A DNA stretch of 64,000 nt from Eucommia ulmoides (GCA_016647705.1 CM028325.1:33398474-33462473), one strand, 5' to 3'. Positions 1-10,975 are shown, counted from the stretch's first letter. Numbers and translations: made by a program. The notes: a model not told the origin generated them from the letters alone.

Positions 1-235
1 TCATATTTCTGTTTTTGTTCCCGATTTCTGTTTTTGTTCCCAGATTTCTGTTTTTATTCTTGTTCTCATATTTCTATTTTTGTTTTGTTCCCAGATTTCT
101 ATTTTTGTTCCCAAATTTATGTTTTTGTTTTTATTCCTAGATTTCGTTCCCATATTTTTGTTTCCGTTCCATGTTTTCTGGGAATAGAAATATAAAAGCA
201 ACATAACCATATTTTTGTTTTTGTTCTCAGAATTT
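1..235. repeat. Imperfect minisatellite
   Basis: Units of about 20 bases built on TTTCTGTTTTTGTTCCC recur roughly eight to nine times with drift in length and sequence. The long reverse frame across it is a by-product of the repeat and not a gene. The left end lies outside the window. Confidence 0.8.
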
Positions 236-289
236 TATTTCCTATTGTGAAAAATATGGAAACACAAGTATAAGTCATTGTTTTTACCT

Positions 290-496
290 AATACTTCATT
301 TCATTTGGAATTAGGTAATTTCGGGATTACCAAATACCTCATTTCATTTGGATTTGACTAATCCCAAGAATTGTGGGATTAGTTATTAGTTGGGAATGAG
401 AATGAAAATCAATCCCACTAACCAAACATAGGAATTGAATGACCATTCCAATGGTAATTCCAATCCCATCTTGAATCCCGCGTACCAAACGCCACC
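290..496. mobile_element. Right end of a MITE, PIF/Harbinger-like
   Basis: The stretch ends in CGCGTACCAAACGCCACC followed by TTA. Read from the other strand it starts GGTGGCGTTTGGTACG, which resembles the GG..GTTTGG termini and TTA target sites of Harbinger-type MITEs. Variants of ATTTCATTTGG and GGGATTA repeat inside. I could not find the matching left terminus, so only one end is supported. A hAT-type MITE is the alternative. Confidence 0.4.
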
Positions 497-498
497 TT

Positions 499-600
499 AG
501 GGTTTAATTCGACGAATAGCTCCAGAATGTAGAGACACCCGTCGATTCATCGATACGTTGACATCATCCCTCTTGGTACATGTTCTTACAACCAAGCACT
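499..600 (-). pseudogene. Second, scrambled copy of ABHD17-like fragment pieces
   Basis: On the - strand this stretch holds the same short blocks as the better fragment at 961-1125: a GAGCTATTCGTCGAATTAA block (E-L-F-V-E-L), a GGTGTCTCTACA block and a GGGATGATGTC block. They are spaced and ordered differently. It is a rearranged duplicate with no usable frame. It suggests that a captured gene piece was copied twice inside one element or its two ends. Confidence 0.4.
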
Positions 601-960
601 GCCTAACGAAATCGAAATTCTAGATCAAAATTCAAAAATCACAAATCTTCGTTTCTATTGGTTCTGTGGGCATCAATCAACAGCAATCAGTATCAAAATG
701 GTTGCCTATGAACTGTTCTTGAGAAAACAAAGCTGAAATTAAAGATTGAATCATGCTTCAATTGCATTTTGCAGGTAGAACTAGGTTAGTTATACTGTCA
801 ATTATCTGATTTCTTTCACAACTCAATTATCTGATTTTCCTTTTATGTTCAACAAATTCTCAATTAGATGAACACCCATGAAATTCAAGCTGATTATGAA
901 GTAATTAAAGCTTAGGGATTACAAGAAAACATTACCACATGAGATTGATTTGAAGACGAA

Positions 961-1125
961 GGCTTAATTCGACGGATAGCTCAAACATCTAGCCCAAATC
1001 GGCGGCATTACCGTGAGAGTAGAGCAAGGTCGTCGTCACCTTCAGGTGCTTGACATGAACCGCCGCGATTTCGTTGCCCCTTCGAGTCTGGAGCTTCCGA
1101 ACGTCGACATCATCCCTCCTAGGAA
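961..1125 (-). pseudogene. Fragment of an ABHD17-like alpha/beta hydrolase gene
   Basis: Read on the - strand, about 54 codons give R-D-D-V-D-V-R-K-L-Q-T-R-R-G-N, then LLYSHGNAADLG, then MFELSVELS. The HGNAADLG block followed by a Q-M-[FY]-E-L stretch is the well-known oxyanion-loop region of plant ABHD17-like hydrolases. The Gln codon expected before MFEL is TAG here, so the frame is closed. No start, no nucleophile elbow and no C-terminal part follow. Flanking sequence is repeat-like, so the simplest reading is a gene piece captured by a transposon and now decaying. Identification rests on motif recall, not on a search. Confidence 0.65.
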
Positions 1126-1339
1126 CCTTCAGACTGTAGAGACACCTATCACCGATCGAAGTGGTTCAAGATTATTGTTTTCCTGATTGATAAGAAAAGA
1201 GACACCTCAGATCTCATCGTTTTCTTCTTCGAATCTCGCCTGTACGATTGTGATCCGTTGGCTTCATCGATTCAATTATTGATAGATTTGCAAACATCAC
1301 TCCTTGTTGATATCTTGAAATTCTTGAATGTTTGCTTAG

Positions 1340-3700
1340 ATATGATATTTGAATGTTACATTCAACACATACAAATTTGCAACGGCTATGATTTATTAGA
1401 CAATATTACATTTAACACGCATGTTGTTTGATTATCAGCAGTTAGATGATGTTACATTCAACACACACGGATTTACAACGACTGCGATTTATTAGACAAT
1501 GTTACATTCAATACGCATATTATTTTTGAATTTGATAAGATTATATAGTGTTACATTCAACACGCACATTAAAATTTGAATTTTGACAATATTAGACAGT
1601 GTTACATTCAACTCACACATTTAAAGAGGCGGCATAAAAAGGGGTAAATCAGATGTATCGTTCAACACGCATATTCTTTTTCCGTAGTTCACGATGTCAT
1701 AAAATTATTATTTTTTGGACGTATGAATTGTATTATGTGTGGATGTTACATGTAACATTTAAGGCAATGTTGAATGTAAAATATCATTTTTTTAGATGTG
1801 CTAATCATATCTTTTGGATGTTTGAATGGTATTATGTTTGGATGTTACATGTAACATCCAGGGCAATGTTGAATGTAACATCCAAGTGAACAGTCAATTG
1901 TATTTTTTTTTTATCTAATATTACAATCAAATCTAAACTAGATCCGAACTATTTAAGATCACATCTAAGCAAATATTCAAGAAAATCGTTAAAATTGACC
2001 ACTGAAAATCAAGCTACACCACAACAGACCCAACTAACCTACTAAATTGCATATATCGATATAGAAAACACACTAGAACACAAAGTCAAACAACTACCAT
2101 CAACAGCTAACTCATAAAGCCCTAAATTCAATAAGCTCATAACTAAAAACGATCAAACCACAAACGATTCATTGAAGATGCAATTGAAGAACCGCAACAA
2201 ATACGAAATCGATCAACACAAACTCCAAAACAATAAAAAATGGACCGATTAATATGATTACCCAAACTTCAAATCCGCAACACATGCAAAAACGAATCAA
2301 ATGAATCAACCAGACAACGACGGAGATGAAGTCGACGGACGACGATGAATGAGATGGACAAAGCTGACAGAGAGAACGTTGGACTCTCTTTCGACGGCGA
2401 GATAGGAGTTCGGTGGAGGGTTGAATGGCGAGAGATATGTGTTGGCTGCGATTGGGAGGATGGAATATAGAGTGGGAGCTTGGAAGAGAGAGAGTAAGGT
2501 TAACTCTCACATGAATGTTACATTCAACATATACGAATTTACAACGGTTACGATTTATTAGACAATGTTATATTAACACGCATGCGTGGATGTTACATGT
2601 AACATCCAAAATAAATAAATAAATGTTGAATGTAACACCCAAGATGACAATCAATTTTATTTTGTTATTCAATATTGCGATGCATCTGATTTTCTCCTTT
2701 GCGTCGCCTCTTTCAGTGTGTGTGTAAATGTAACAATTTATAATATTACCAAAATTCAAATTTTAGAGTGCATGTTGCATATAAAATTGTCTAATATTCT
2801 AAAAAATCAGTTTTTATACTGCTTGTTGAACGTAATCTAATTGAACCCAATTGTTTCGAAATATTATCAATCGTGCGTGTTGAATGTAACATTGTCTGAA
2901 CTAAAATATAGGAGATAATTTCTCATCAATCCAAACATAGGAGATAACTTCTCATCAAATCCAAAAACTTTAATCAAACTAAACTCAACCAAATTCCACA
3001 TGAATTAATGTTCACGATCAATCCAAACACTTTAATTGAATTAAACTAACCAAATTTAAATTCTCATCATGTTCAAAAATTGATAAATCCAAACATCATA
3101 ACTTGGATTGATTAGAACTAAACTTCTAATCAATCCAAAACATTGTCTGAATTAAACAACTGTGCTTGTTGAATGTAACATTCAATCCAAACATAGGGGG
3201 ATAATTTCTTATCATGCTCAAATTTGATAAAATCAACTGAGAACAAATAGGAAAATGTCAATGCTCACAAACAATATACATGTTGAATATAATAAATACT
3301 ATCTAACCTTACCAAATATTCAAAAACAATATGCGTGTTGAATGTAATATTGTCTACTGTTCTCAAATTCAGTTTTTAAAATACTATTGAATGTAATCTG
3401 ATTAAACTAATTTGCCAAATATTAAAAAACAGTATGCATGTTAAATGTAACATTGTCTACTATTCTCAAAATCAGTTTTTAGAATGCTATTGAATGTAAA
3501 AAACTTTAAAAGTTAAAATAAAAATTACAATCCAAATTTGAGAAACAATAGATACCTCACCTTTTACTTCAAATCTGCGAACAAATAAACAGAAACAAAT
3601 AATACCCTAAACCAAATCGCAACTGTTGTAAATTCGTGTGTTGAATGTAACACATGCGAGTTGAATGTAATATTGTCTAATAAATCTAAGCAAGCATTCA
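1340..3700. repeat. Dispersed GTTACATTCAAC-type words, with three GTTACATGTAAC palindromes
   Basis: The word TGTTACATTCAACACGCA and shortened or inverted forms (TGTTGAATGTAACATTGTC) occur about twenty times in both orientations. Clear ones lie near 1448, 1499, 1550, 1600, 2515, 2625, 2880, 3170, 3340 and 3640. Near 1738, 1850 and 2590 the word becomes the perfect palindrome GTTACATGTAAC, which also fills the MULE at 46-53 kb. No coding frame is supported. The block is probably the interior of a non-autonomous MULE-like element, but I could not fix its ends. Confidence 0.6.
2160..2520 (-). other. GC-rich island, possible captured 5' exon
   Basis: Within AT-rich repeats this stretch is richer in GC, with CGACGG and GATGAATGAGATGG words. 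On the - strand it has a 113-codon frame that is Ser- and Leu-rich and looks like translated untranslated leader. I recognise no product. Similar islands occur at 4.0-4.25, 9.05-9.2, 9.9-10.05, 18.8-19.05 and 54.25-54.6 kb, several of them at MULE ends. Confidence 0.35.
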
Positions 3701-4021
3701 AGATTTTCAGGAAAATTGTTAAATCTAAATAAACAATGATCTATTGTAATCGTCAATCAACATGAGGAATAAGATGTTCGATGAGGGAACCCTAAACCAA
3801 AAATCTGAGAACGAGGGGACCCTAAAATAAAAAATCTAGAACAATGCTAAGCAATAAACAGAAATTTGAAACCCTAAACCAAAAATCTGGAACAATAATA
3901 AGCAATAAATAGAAATTAGAAACAGAAATCAACAAAAGACATCAACCTCAATCTGCAAAAATGATTCGACGACCTGTGAAAACATCAAATCTAACAACCG
4001 ATCAGGTCTAATTGAGGAGGG

Positions 4022-4250
4022 AGATGACGATATCGATCGGCAAAGGCAACGACGGAGATGGCGGCGATGGACGACGATGAATTAGGGGACAAACAATCGG
4101 CGACGGACGACGATACCAATCGGCAATGGCGGCGACGGTTGAACGGCGAGGCAAAGAAGAGAATGGCGGCGAAAAACGACGATGAATTAGGGGACAAGTA
4201 AATGGAGACGGACGATGATATCGATCGGCACGAACAACAACATTTGAACG
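4022..4250. repeat. Three imperfect tandem units, GC-rich
   Basis: The block starting GACGATATCGATCGGCA near 4027 recurs near 4108 and 4213. The word GACGATGAATTAGGGGACAA is exact near 4072 and 4179. Units run about 80 to 105 bases. The Ser-rich reverse frames across it are not credible proteins. Confidence 0.6.
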
Positions 4251-4439
4251 GCAAGTGAGAGAAAGAATGGCAAGAGTACGGGCAGAGAAGAGAAATTAGG
4301 GTTAAAATGCATCAGGGGTAAAATAGTAATATGACATTGGGAGTTTTTCAAATTTGTGATTAATTGGTTCATGAAATGATTAGGATGAGAGTTTTTGGAT
4401 TATTATAAACTAATTGACATTTATTGGTAAAAGGAAAGT

Positions 4440-5990
4440 GATTTTAGGCTTATTTGGTATTTCTCTTTTTTTTAATTTCTTTTTCATATTTTATATTTTT
4501 ATTAAATAGTTTGAGTGTTTTTTTATTTTTTTGTTTTTTACCAAAATAGTATTACTTTTAAGCATACAATACAAAAATGGGTAGACAAAGTTTTTAAAAA
4601 TTTTAAGTGCAATTTATAAATCTACTTTGTGTATAAAATTATTGTAAAAAAAAAAAAAAACTTGTCTATATTGATACATATATTACTGTCTGGTAACCGC
4701 CCTTTAAAAATATTTCATCAAAGATGACCAAATAAATCATAAGTATAATAGCAGTAGAGCAATATGAATTTTAATGACAATTAGGTAGCGCTATTTTTTT
4801 ATTTTTTATTTTTGTGTGTGTGTGTTATGCTTAAAAAATATTGAATTTAATTATATTAATTCTTGCCAAACCAATAAAAGTAAAAATAAAATCTGTATAT
4901 AACTTTCAAAAGTATAAAATTAGCATAAATTTTATTCTAAATCGACTGAAAATTATCCTCCAATTTTTCAACATTTATTTTTATACTTAATAAATAAAAG
5001 TAGTGGAGTTCCGTAGAGTTTCGTAGAGTTTAGTTGAGTCATCTAAATTCATCAAACTCCTAATTTCTCCTTCATATTATCCTCCAATTTTTCAACATTT
5101 ATTTTTATACTTAATAAATAAAAGTAGTGGAGTCCCGTAGAGTTTCGTAGAGTTTAGTTAAGTCATCTAAATTCATCAAACTCCTAATTTCTCCTTCATA
5201 TTTCTTGTATATTTTTTGAATTTGAAATAATCGATGTTAGTGATTTAACTAATTATAATCAATAAACTACACACACATACATGGTATGGTTAAATGTGTC
5301 ACATTAATTATATTTTGAGTATAATATAGTAAAAAATAAATATTTAATACCTTTAATATATAAAATTATGAATGGTAATTTGAGTTCAATTATATTTATA
5401 TGAAATTGTAAAAGTCACTCACAAAAAAATTGAATGTAATATGTATAGAACATTGAATAGGAAATTTTTTATAGGAATATAGATAGAAAAACATCAATAA
5501 TTTTTTCCTAATAGAATGTTCTTAAAAACCCTAATTATAATAAAATTACTTAAACTAAATATCTATATTTATTTTTGTTGTTACATATTTATTTAATTAT
5601 TTTCACAATTTTATATTTTGCTAAATAGTTCAAGTATTATTTGAAAATAGACACATTTGGTATCTGACATTTTATTTTCGTTTCAAAATGGCCCTTCAAT
5701 TAAGTTCTTTGTTAATTATTGATAAATTATATTTATACCTTTTAAAATTTTTAATTGGGATAATTTATTTTTTATCTAAAATTTAAGGGTCAAATGTGAA
5801 TTTTGGAATTCTTTGATCATGAAAGTCCAATTCTAATATAAATTAATTAAAAAATATTAGTTTATTAATCAAGAAATATTTTTGTGTGAGTGAACTGGAA
5901 CGAGCCAAACGGAGTAACACAAGGGGTAAAAGCTGATTCGCCCTTTATGAAAACTAGGATAACTCATATTCGCTTCGCTGCCACTTCTTA
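4440..5990. other. AT-rich stretch without recognised genes
   Basis: I see homopolymer runs, a short TG run near 4814 and a 124-bp tandem duplication (listed separately). No frame of note, no RNA gene and no element ends could be supported. The last few hundred bases presumably hold the promoter of the SINA-like gene, but no single motif stands out. Confidence 0.5.
4952..5199. repeat. Tandem duplication of a 124-bp unit
   Basis: Two head-to-tail copies, 4952-5075 and 5076-5199, both begin ATTATCCTCCAATTTTTCAAC and end CTAATTTCTCCTTCAT. They differ by only a few substitutions, so the duplication is fairly recent. Confidence 0.85.
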
Positions 5991-6085
5991 CGAGTAACAA
6001 GTGGTAGAAGATTGTGAGGTTTTCACTGGGCGGAGAAGACGACAACCAAGGACCCAGCAGTCTCAGTTCCAAGAGGCGGCGGATC

Positions 6086-7584
6086 ATGCAAAGCATTCAA
6101 CAAGCAGCGCTATACAAGAGGCGGCGGATCATACATGAGGTAGAAGATTTATCATCTGACGATGAAGGAGGAGAATATGGATACGAGTACGAGCGGGGGG
6201 AAGAGGAGGAGAACGGGAGAAATCAGGGCGAAGATCGGAGAAGCACGGTCGAGACGCAGGTATCGAGAGACGGCGGCGAGGGCATCGCGGAGAAGAATTG
6301 TGATTTGGCTGAATACAGTGGATCCGGATCCGGATCCGTCTATTTGATCGTAGACGATCCGGAGGTGTTCGATTGCCCTATCTGTCTCGAACACCTGACC
6401 ATTCCCGTTTTTCAGGTATTTTTTTCCTCGCCGATAATTCCCTATCTATGCTGTTTGGATCATCTGAAATTAGTATAAAATAATTACGATCACAACGATT
6501 TTGATGCTATGTTTTGCATCATTGAAGTTGAAATGATTTTAATTAGCTTACATGTAACGGTGCATCATTAGTTTTTGATAAACAAGGAGGGAATGATGAT
6601 TATGTTCTATGAAGATCCAAACAGCCTTATACTTAAGAAATCTCATCCCATGTTGCAGAAAACTAGTATAATCTGGTTTCTAGCATTGCTTATTTTGCGT
6701 GTTTCAACTCCCATTTTTTTATTTTTGTTCTTTTTTTTGGGTTCCTCGAAAACATGGAACAGAATCGGAAATCTGGGGATAACTATTCCATTTTGTTCCA
6801 TAAAATTTGTTTGAAAATTCAAGGAAGAGAACCCCCCCTCCCCCCCAAGCACATATTTATGTTTGTGTTCCCAGTTTTTTGGGAACAGAAACAAAGAACA
6901 CACTTAGCATTAATACTAATATCTGCTGTTTTGCATTAGTGTGACAACGGGCATATAACCTGCTCTTCATGCTGCGTCAAAATCGGGAACAAGTGTGCCT
7001 TTTGCCGTCGGCCCATCGGCTATAACCGTTGCCGCGGCGTGGAGATGATTCTCGGGTCGTTAGCCACCCCGTGCCCAAACCTCAAGCGCGGCTGCACCCT
7101 GACAATCCCCTACAGCAAGAAACGTTCCCATGTGGAGATGTGCACCTACTCCCCGTGTTGCTGCCCGTTCCCCGCCTGTAACTTCATTGGCTCCTCCAAG
7201 CACTTGTACCCTCACTTCGCCGCACACCACAGTGCATCCACCAAGCAGTTCTCTTTCGGTAGCCTCTTCTCCGTCACGCTCGCAGTGGATCAAAACTACC
7301 AGTTTCTCCAGGAGAAGGGCGAATCAGTAATTTTCGTCCTGAATCGAGATGTTGACCGGTTGGGGAGCTTGGTCAGCGTCGTGTGCCTGGGAACCACGTC
7401 TTTTAATAAGAAATTCGAGTACAATTTGGTGGCGAAAAGCGCGGATGGCTTTCTTAAACTTCGGTCTCCCGTGGAGAGCTTCCAGGCGTGGGGTGAAAGA
7501 TGCCCGGAGAAGGGGTTTCTTCTGGTTCCGGCGGGTTCATCTCAAACATTGAAAATGGGGGTATGCATAAGGAGGTTACCCTAG
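6086..7584 (+). CDS. SINA-like E3 ubiquitin-protein ligase (two exons)
   Basis: Exons 6086-6415 and 6940-7584 with a 524-bp GT-AG intron in phase 0 give 324 residues. The RING finger spans the splice: C97, C100, then C111, H115, C118, C121, C129 and C132. A SIAH-type double zinc finger follows (C155, C162, H174, C178; C185, C190, H202, H206), then the SINA substrate-binding region to the C-terminus. The N-terminus is acidic with a KRRR patch and an SGSGSGS run. The family ubiquitinates target proteins in nucleus or cytoplasm, usually as dimers. I start at the first in-frame ATG; the frame stays open upstream to a GTG at 6014, and the upstream residues look family-like (see findings). A direct repeat, AAGAGGCGGCGGATCAT, lies at 6073 and 6116. 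It is the only host gene here that looks whole, and shares its intron site with the decayed array at 33-45.7 kb. Confidence 0.88.
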
Positions 7585-7619
7585 TCTCTCGGAAACATCT
7601 AATGTGAAGTTAGATTATA

Positions 7620-7730
7620 ACCCAATAAGGCTTATTTTTGTTGACTCTGTTTTATTAAATTTGGTTTTTTTAAGGCTTATTTTTGTTAACTCTGTTTTAT
7701 TAAATTTGATTTTTTTTTTTTTATGTAAAT
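7620..7730. repeat. About 50-bp tandem duplication in the 3' flank
   Basis: AAGGCTTATTTTTGTT is followed by ACTCTGTTTTATTAAATTTG twice in a row, each copy ending in a T run. It lies just past the stop of the SINA-like gene, probably in its 3' untranslated region. The rest of 7585-7988 shows nothing further. Confidence 0.7.
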
Positions 7731-7997
7731 AAATAAGCCCCCATTGTTAGTTCCGTACTGCTTGCAACCTACTAGAAACATCATTTACGTTTTACTTTAG
7801 GGAATATTTAGTTGTATGGAAATTGGATCTTCAATATGGAAATTAGCAATGGAACCTGTATTGAAATTACCTTGTTTTGTACACGTGGGCATCACATTTT
7901 TCTAACAATAAAGTTAGGAAAGAAAGTGTATACTTTCCTTGTCAATCAAAATTCAATTTTTCTAAGGAATACTCCAAGAATTAAATATTAAATTTAA

Positions 7998-9382
7998 GGG
8001 GTAGTTATCAAAAAGTTCTCATATAAGGACAAAACTATCAAATACACATTTTTTAAAAACATGTTACAAAATAGTCTTTTGTTTTTTTGTGATAATTTTA
8101 CCTCTCGTGTTATATTCAACACGAGGGTCGTGTTATATTCAATACGATCTCATATCGAGTTACATTCAACACAATCTCAAATCGTGTTACATTCCAATTT
8201 TTTCATTTAAATTGATAATTCCTCTATCCTACATTTGTGTTACATTCAACACGATCTGGTGTTGAATATAACGCGAGATCATGTTACATTCTATTTTTTT
8301 TAATTCAAATTAATAATTTATCACTGCTACATTGATGTTTATCAATACAAACCAAATCAATTCAACAAAATTAACACTAAATTCCATTCAAATCGATCAA
8401 ATTGATCGAAACAAATCACCGAAATCAATACAAACCTTAGAAAAAACAATTTGAATCAGAAAATCGCGTCGAAACGCATGAGAAAATTTTCATCGATTTG
8501 TAAATCAATCCATCCAAATCAATCTCAGATCGTTTGGTAATCCAACACATTTGCTTTGGTAAATCAATCCAAAGCATATGATTTGTAGAAGCGATTACAA
8601 ACTGAAGGAGGTCTGTCGGAGGCTTTTGAGAGCGACGCCTGTGGATTGCTCTTCCTTATCGCTTGTTATGGAATTCTTCGTTCGTTCACGAACAGTTGCA
8701 TCAGGGATTTACTTCGTGCCAGTAACCCCATCGCAATTGCTGATGTTCTTTGCAAATCAAACTTTCTTCTTGAGAAAATTTCAGGTATATTTTTCACGCC
8801 TTCCAATGCTGCTTCGACGAGCTATAGAAACACCTCGATTACATCCAAACCACCAAATCAATCTCAAGTCGATTGGTAAATCAAATCAAGCTCACAAACT
8901 CAGATCGATTGGTAAATCAATCTAAGCATTCAATCCAAGCATTCATGCTCGTCAAACTATGTCACCAAGAACAGATCGAGCCCTAATCGGCCCGAGATTT
9001 GAATCGGCAACAAAATAGACAAAATAAGGCCTCGGAAAAACCTATGGCAACGGCGAAGGGGGTAAAGAAGGAGACGACGACGCCACTAAAACGTGAGAGC
9101 GGAAGAGGCGAGAGAGAGAAGGGTTTCGAAACGATTAAGGCCGTCGTCATCGTGGCCCACACGCTCGTGGTTCTCGTCGTCGCGGCTGTGGGCTAAGAAA
9201 TGAGAAGATCGGCGTGGTATGAGAAGATAAAGAACGAAAAGGGAAGGGTAGAATCATCATTTCAAAATGTTTAGGACTATTATGTGCAAAACTCCGTTTT
9301 TTGAAAGACTATGTTGTGCATAATAATAGTGGGATTATGTTGTAGATTTAACCTTTTAGATAGACTATTTGATATTTTTGCC
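7998..9382. mobile_element. Pack-MULE (non-autonomous Mutator-like element), 1,385 bp
   Basis: A perfect 9-bp direct repeat, TAAATTTAA, flanks the element at 7989-7997 and 9383-9391, the length expected for Mutator-type insertion. The ends are degenerate inverted repeats: GGGGTAGTTATCAAAAAGT on the left and, read inward from the right, GGCAAAAATATCAAATAGT. Inside lie GTGTTATATTCAACACGA-type words (8105-8290) and a gene fragment with a splice donor (8589-8784). No transposase is present, so movement would depend on an element elsewhere. The target repeat is AT-rich and partly palindromic, which tempers the certainty a little. Confidence 0.75.
8589..8784 (+). pseudogene. Captured exon fragment, possibly FRIGIDA-like
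   Basis: One frame is open for 65 codons and ends at a good splice donor (TTTCAG, then GTATAT). It reads EAFESDACGLLFLIACYG, then about 20 residues, then ADVLCKSNFLLEKISG. The pattern of a helix-rich LLFL.A..G block followed by a short L/K block resembles the C-terminal half of the FRIGIDA-like domain, but I recall this by pattern only. No start codon in frame and no downstream exon are visible. It lies inside the Pack-MULE, so it is best read as captured and non-functional. Confidence 0.4.
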
Positions 9383-9391
9383 TAAATTTAA

Positions 9392-9617
9392 TCATGAATG
9401 TACCAGGCCGATGTGAGAAGTGCGTCTTTAAAATCGTCAGATGAGGTGATTAGTCGAGGTGCACCTAAGCTGGATTGGACACACCTTATCGTAAAACCCA
9501 AAAGAGAAAAATGGCTACTAGAAAAACTTTTAGACAAATCTATGTACTCGTGTGATAAAACTATTAGAAAATAGGATTTTTTAATTAGACATCCAATTAT
9601 ACAATTGATATTTGAAT
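9392..9617. other. Spacer between two MULEs, with a SINE/LINE-tail-like word
   Basis: The stretch holds GTGATTAGTCGAGGTGCACC and AAGCTGGATTGGACACACC, words I associate with the 3' region of plant SINE or RTE-type repeats. No box A/B promoter, no tail and no target duplication could be confirmed. Confidence 0.25.
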
Positions 9618-9899
9618 GGGCCCCAAACACTTTAGCCCATAACATTAAACACCCAAACAATTAGTTTAATTTTGAGAAACACCCATTTATTCATCCAAAC
9701 CTCTCACGCGCGACTGTGCTTCTGCAATTGCTAGTTAAGTATTTTAGGAAAATGGCATCAAGCTAAATAAGGCAAATCCAAGCAATTAAACAATTGAAGC
9801 TATGAAAATGGAAGATTTTGAAAATGATATTACCGCATTCCATGCCATAAATCGCAAAAGAGGTGAGGGCGAAGGTGAGGACGGTGATAGAAAAAGCCC

Positions 9900-10060
9900 T
9901 AAATCGCGAAACACATCCCCACGCCGGCAGGCGGTAACGACGGCGACGAATCGGAGGCGACGACAGCAACTTCAGTGACGGGAGAAACTTCGGCGACGAC
10001 GGCAGCAACTTCGGCGATGGCAGCGATTTCGGTGGCGGCGGCAGCAGAAACACTAGTTAC
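9900..10060 (+). promoter_or_regulatory. Candidate leader exon of the MULE transposase gene
   Basis: A GC-rich stretch of CGGCGACGA words ends near 10060 in ACTAGTTACAG followed by GTTTCATT, a plausible splice donor. The transposase start codon at 10976 sits just after GTTTGAACAG, a plausible acceptor. A spliced untranslated leader is therefore likely, as also seen at the other end of the element for the protease gene. Inferred from splice words only. Confidence 0.4.
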
Positions 10061-10154
10061 AGGTTTCATTTTTTATTCACCTTCCATGTTTCAAATGGTG
10101 TTGCTTATTTCAAAAATTCCGAACATAAAACAAAGATACATATCGGCATGCAAA

Positions 10155-10500
10155 CGGAATTAGATCAGGAAGTTTAATTGTAATTGTGTAATTCTAGAGA
10201 GATAAAGTAGTGGGTATTGCAATTATAGAGAAAGAAAGTCGGTTTGCAAGAGTTCACTGCAGAAGTTGAGTTCTTCGCAACACTCGTAGGAATTAGATCA
10301 GTTGAATGTTAATTGTGCAAATCTAGAGAGAGAAAGTAGTGGGTCTTCCATTTATAGAGAGAGAAAATCCGTAGGAATTAGATCAGAAAGTTTAGTGTTA
10401 ATTGTGCAATTATAGAGAGAGAAAGTAGTGGGTCTTGTGTTTATAGAGAGAGAAAGTACTAATGCAAGAGTTCACTGCAGAATTTGTTCTTCAATAGTTC
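10155..10500. repeat. About 100-bp imperfect repeats ahead of the transposase
   Basis: Three to four irregular units carry GGAATTAGATCAG, TTAATTGTGCAA, TAGAGAGAGAAAGTAGTGGG and AAGAGTTCACTGCAGAA in the same order. They lie in the probable 5' intron of the transposase gene. Confidence 0.65.
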
Positions 10501-10559
10501 TTCGGAATTGATAGCAACACTCGTAGTTATACACTGTTGTATATTACTGGAGGTCAATT

Positions 10560-10880
10560 CTTGATTTTGCACATAATTACTTTGTTGAATATTATTATAC
10601 AGCTATATGTGGACTGAATATTTTATATACAGTTATAATTGGTTGAATATCGATGTACAGTTATAATTGGGTTACATTACCGCAATTATAACCGTACATT
10701 AATATACAATTAGAAGGGATTGAATATTGATGTACAGTTATAATTGCGGTAAATATAACTATACAGTTATAATTGGATTGAACATTACTATATAGTAATA
10801 ATTGGTTCAATATTCGATATACACCTATAATTGGGCTGAATATTAATATACAGTTACAATTGATTGATTTTTTTATTGTA
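10560..10880. repeat. Short repeats on TACAGTTATAATTGG
   Basis: Eight or so degenerate units of 30-40 bases hold TGAATATTGATGTACAG followed by TTATAATTGG. Exact cores lie near 10630, 10662, 10734 and 10763; weaker forms go on to 10870, and one is inverted near 10681. The block ends about 100 bp before the transposase ATG. Such arrays can be protein-binding sites in DNA transposons, but nothing here proves it. Confidence 0.65.
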
Positions 10881-10975
10881 CAACACGAAATGTTGAGCAA
10901 CCGTTTCATATCTAAATATTATGTCGATAACCTTTCATGTTTGAGTGTACATCTAAAATTGTTTGAACAGGCGAG

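Noticed and set aside
2169-2510. 113-codon reverse frame
   Set aside because: Low-complexity Ser/Leu/Val composition in a leader-like GC island, with no domain. Not called as a gene.
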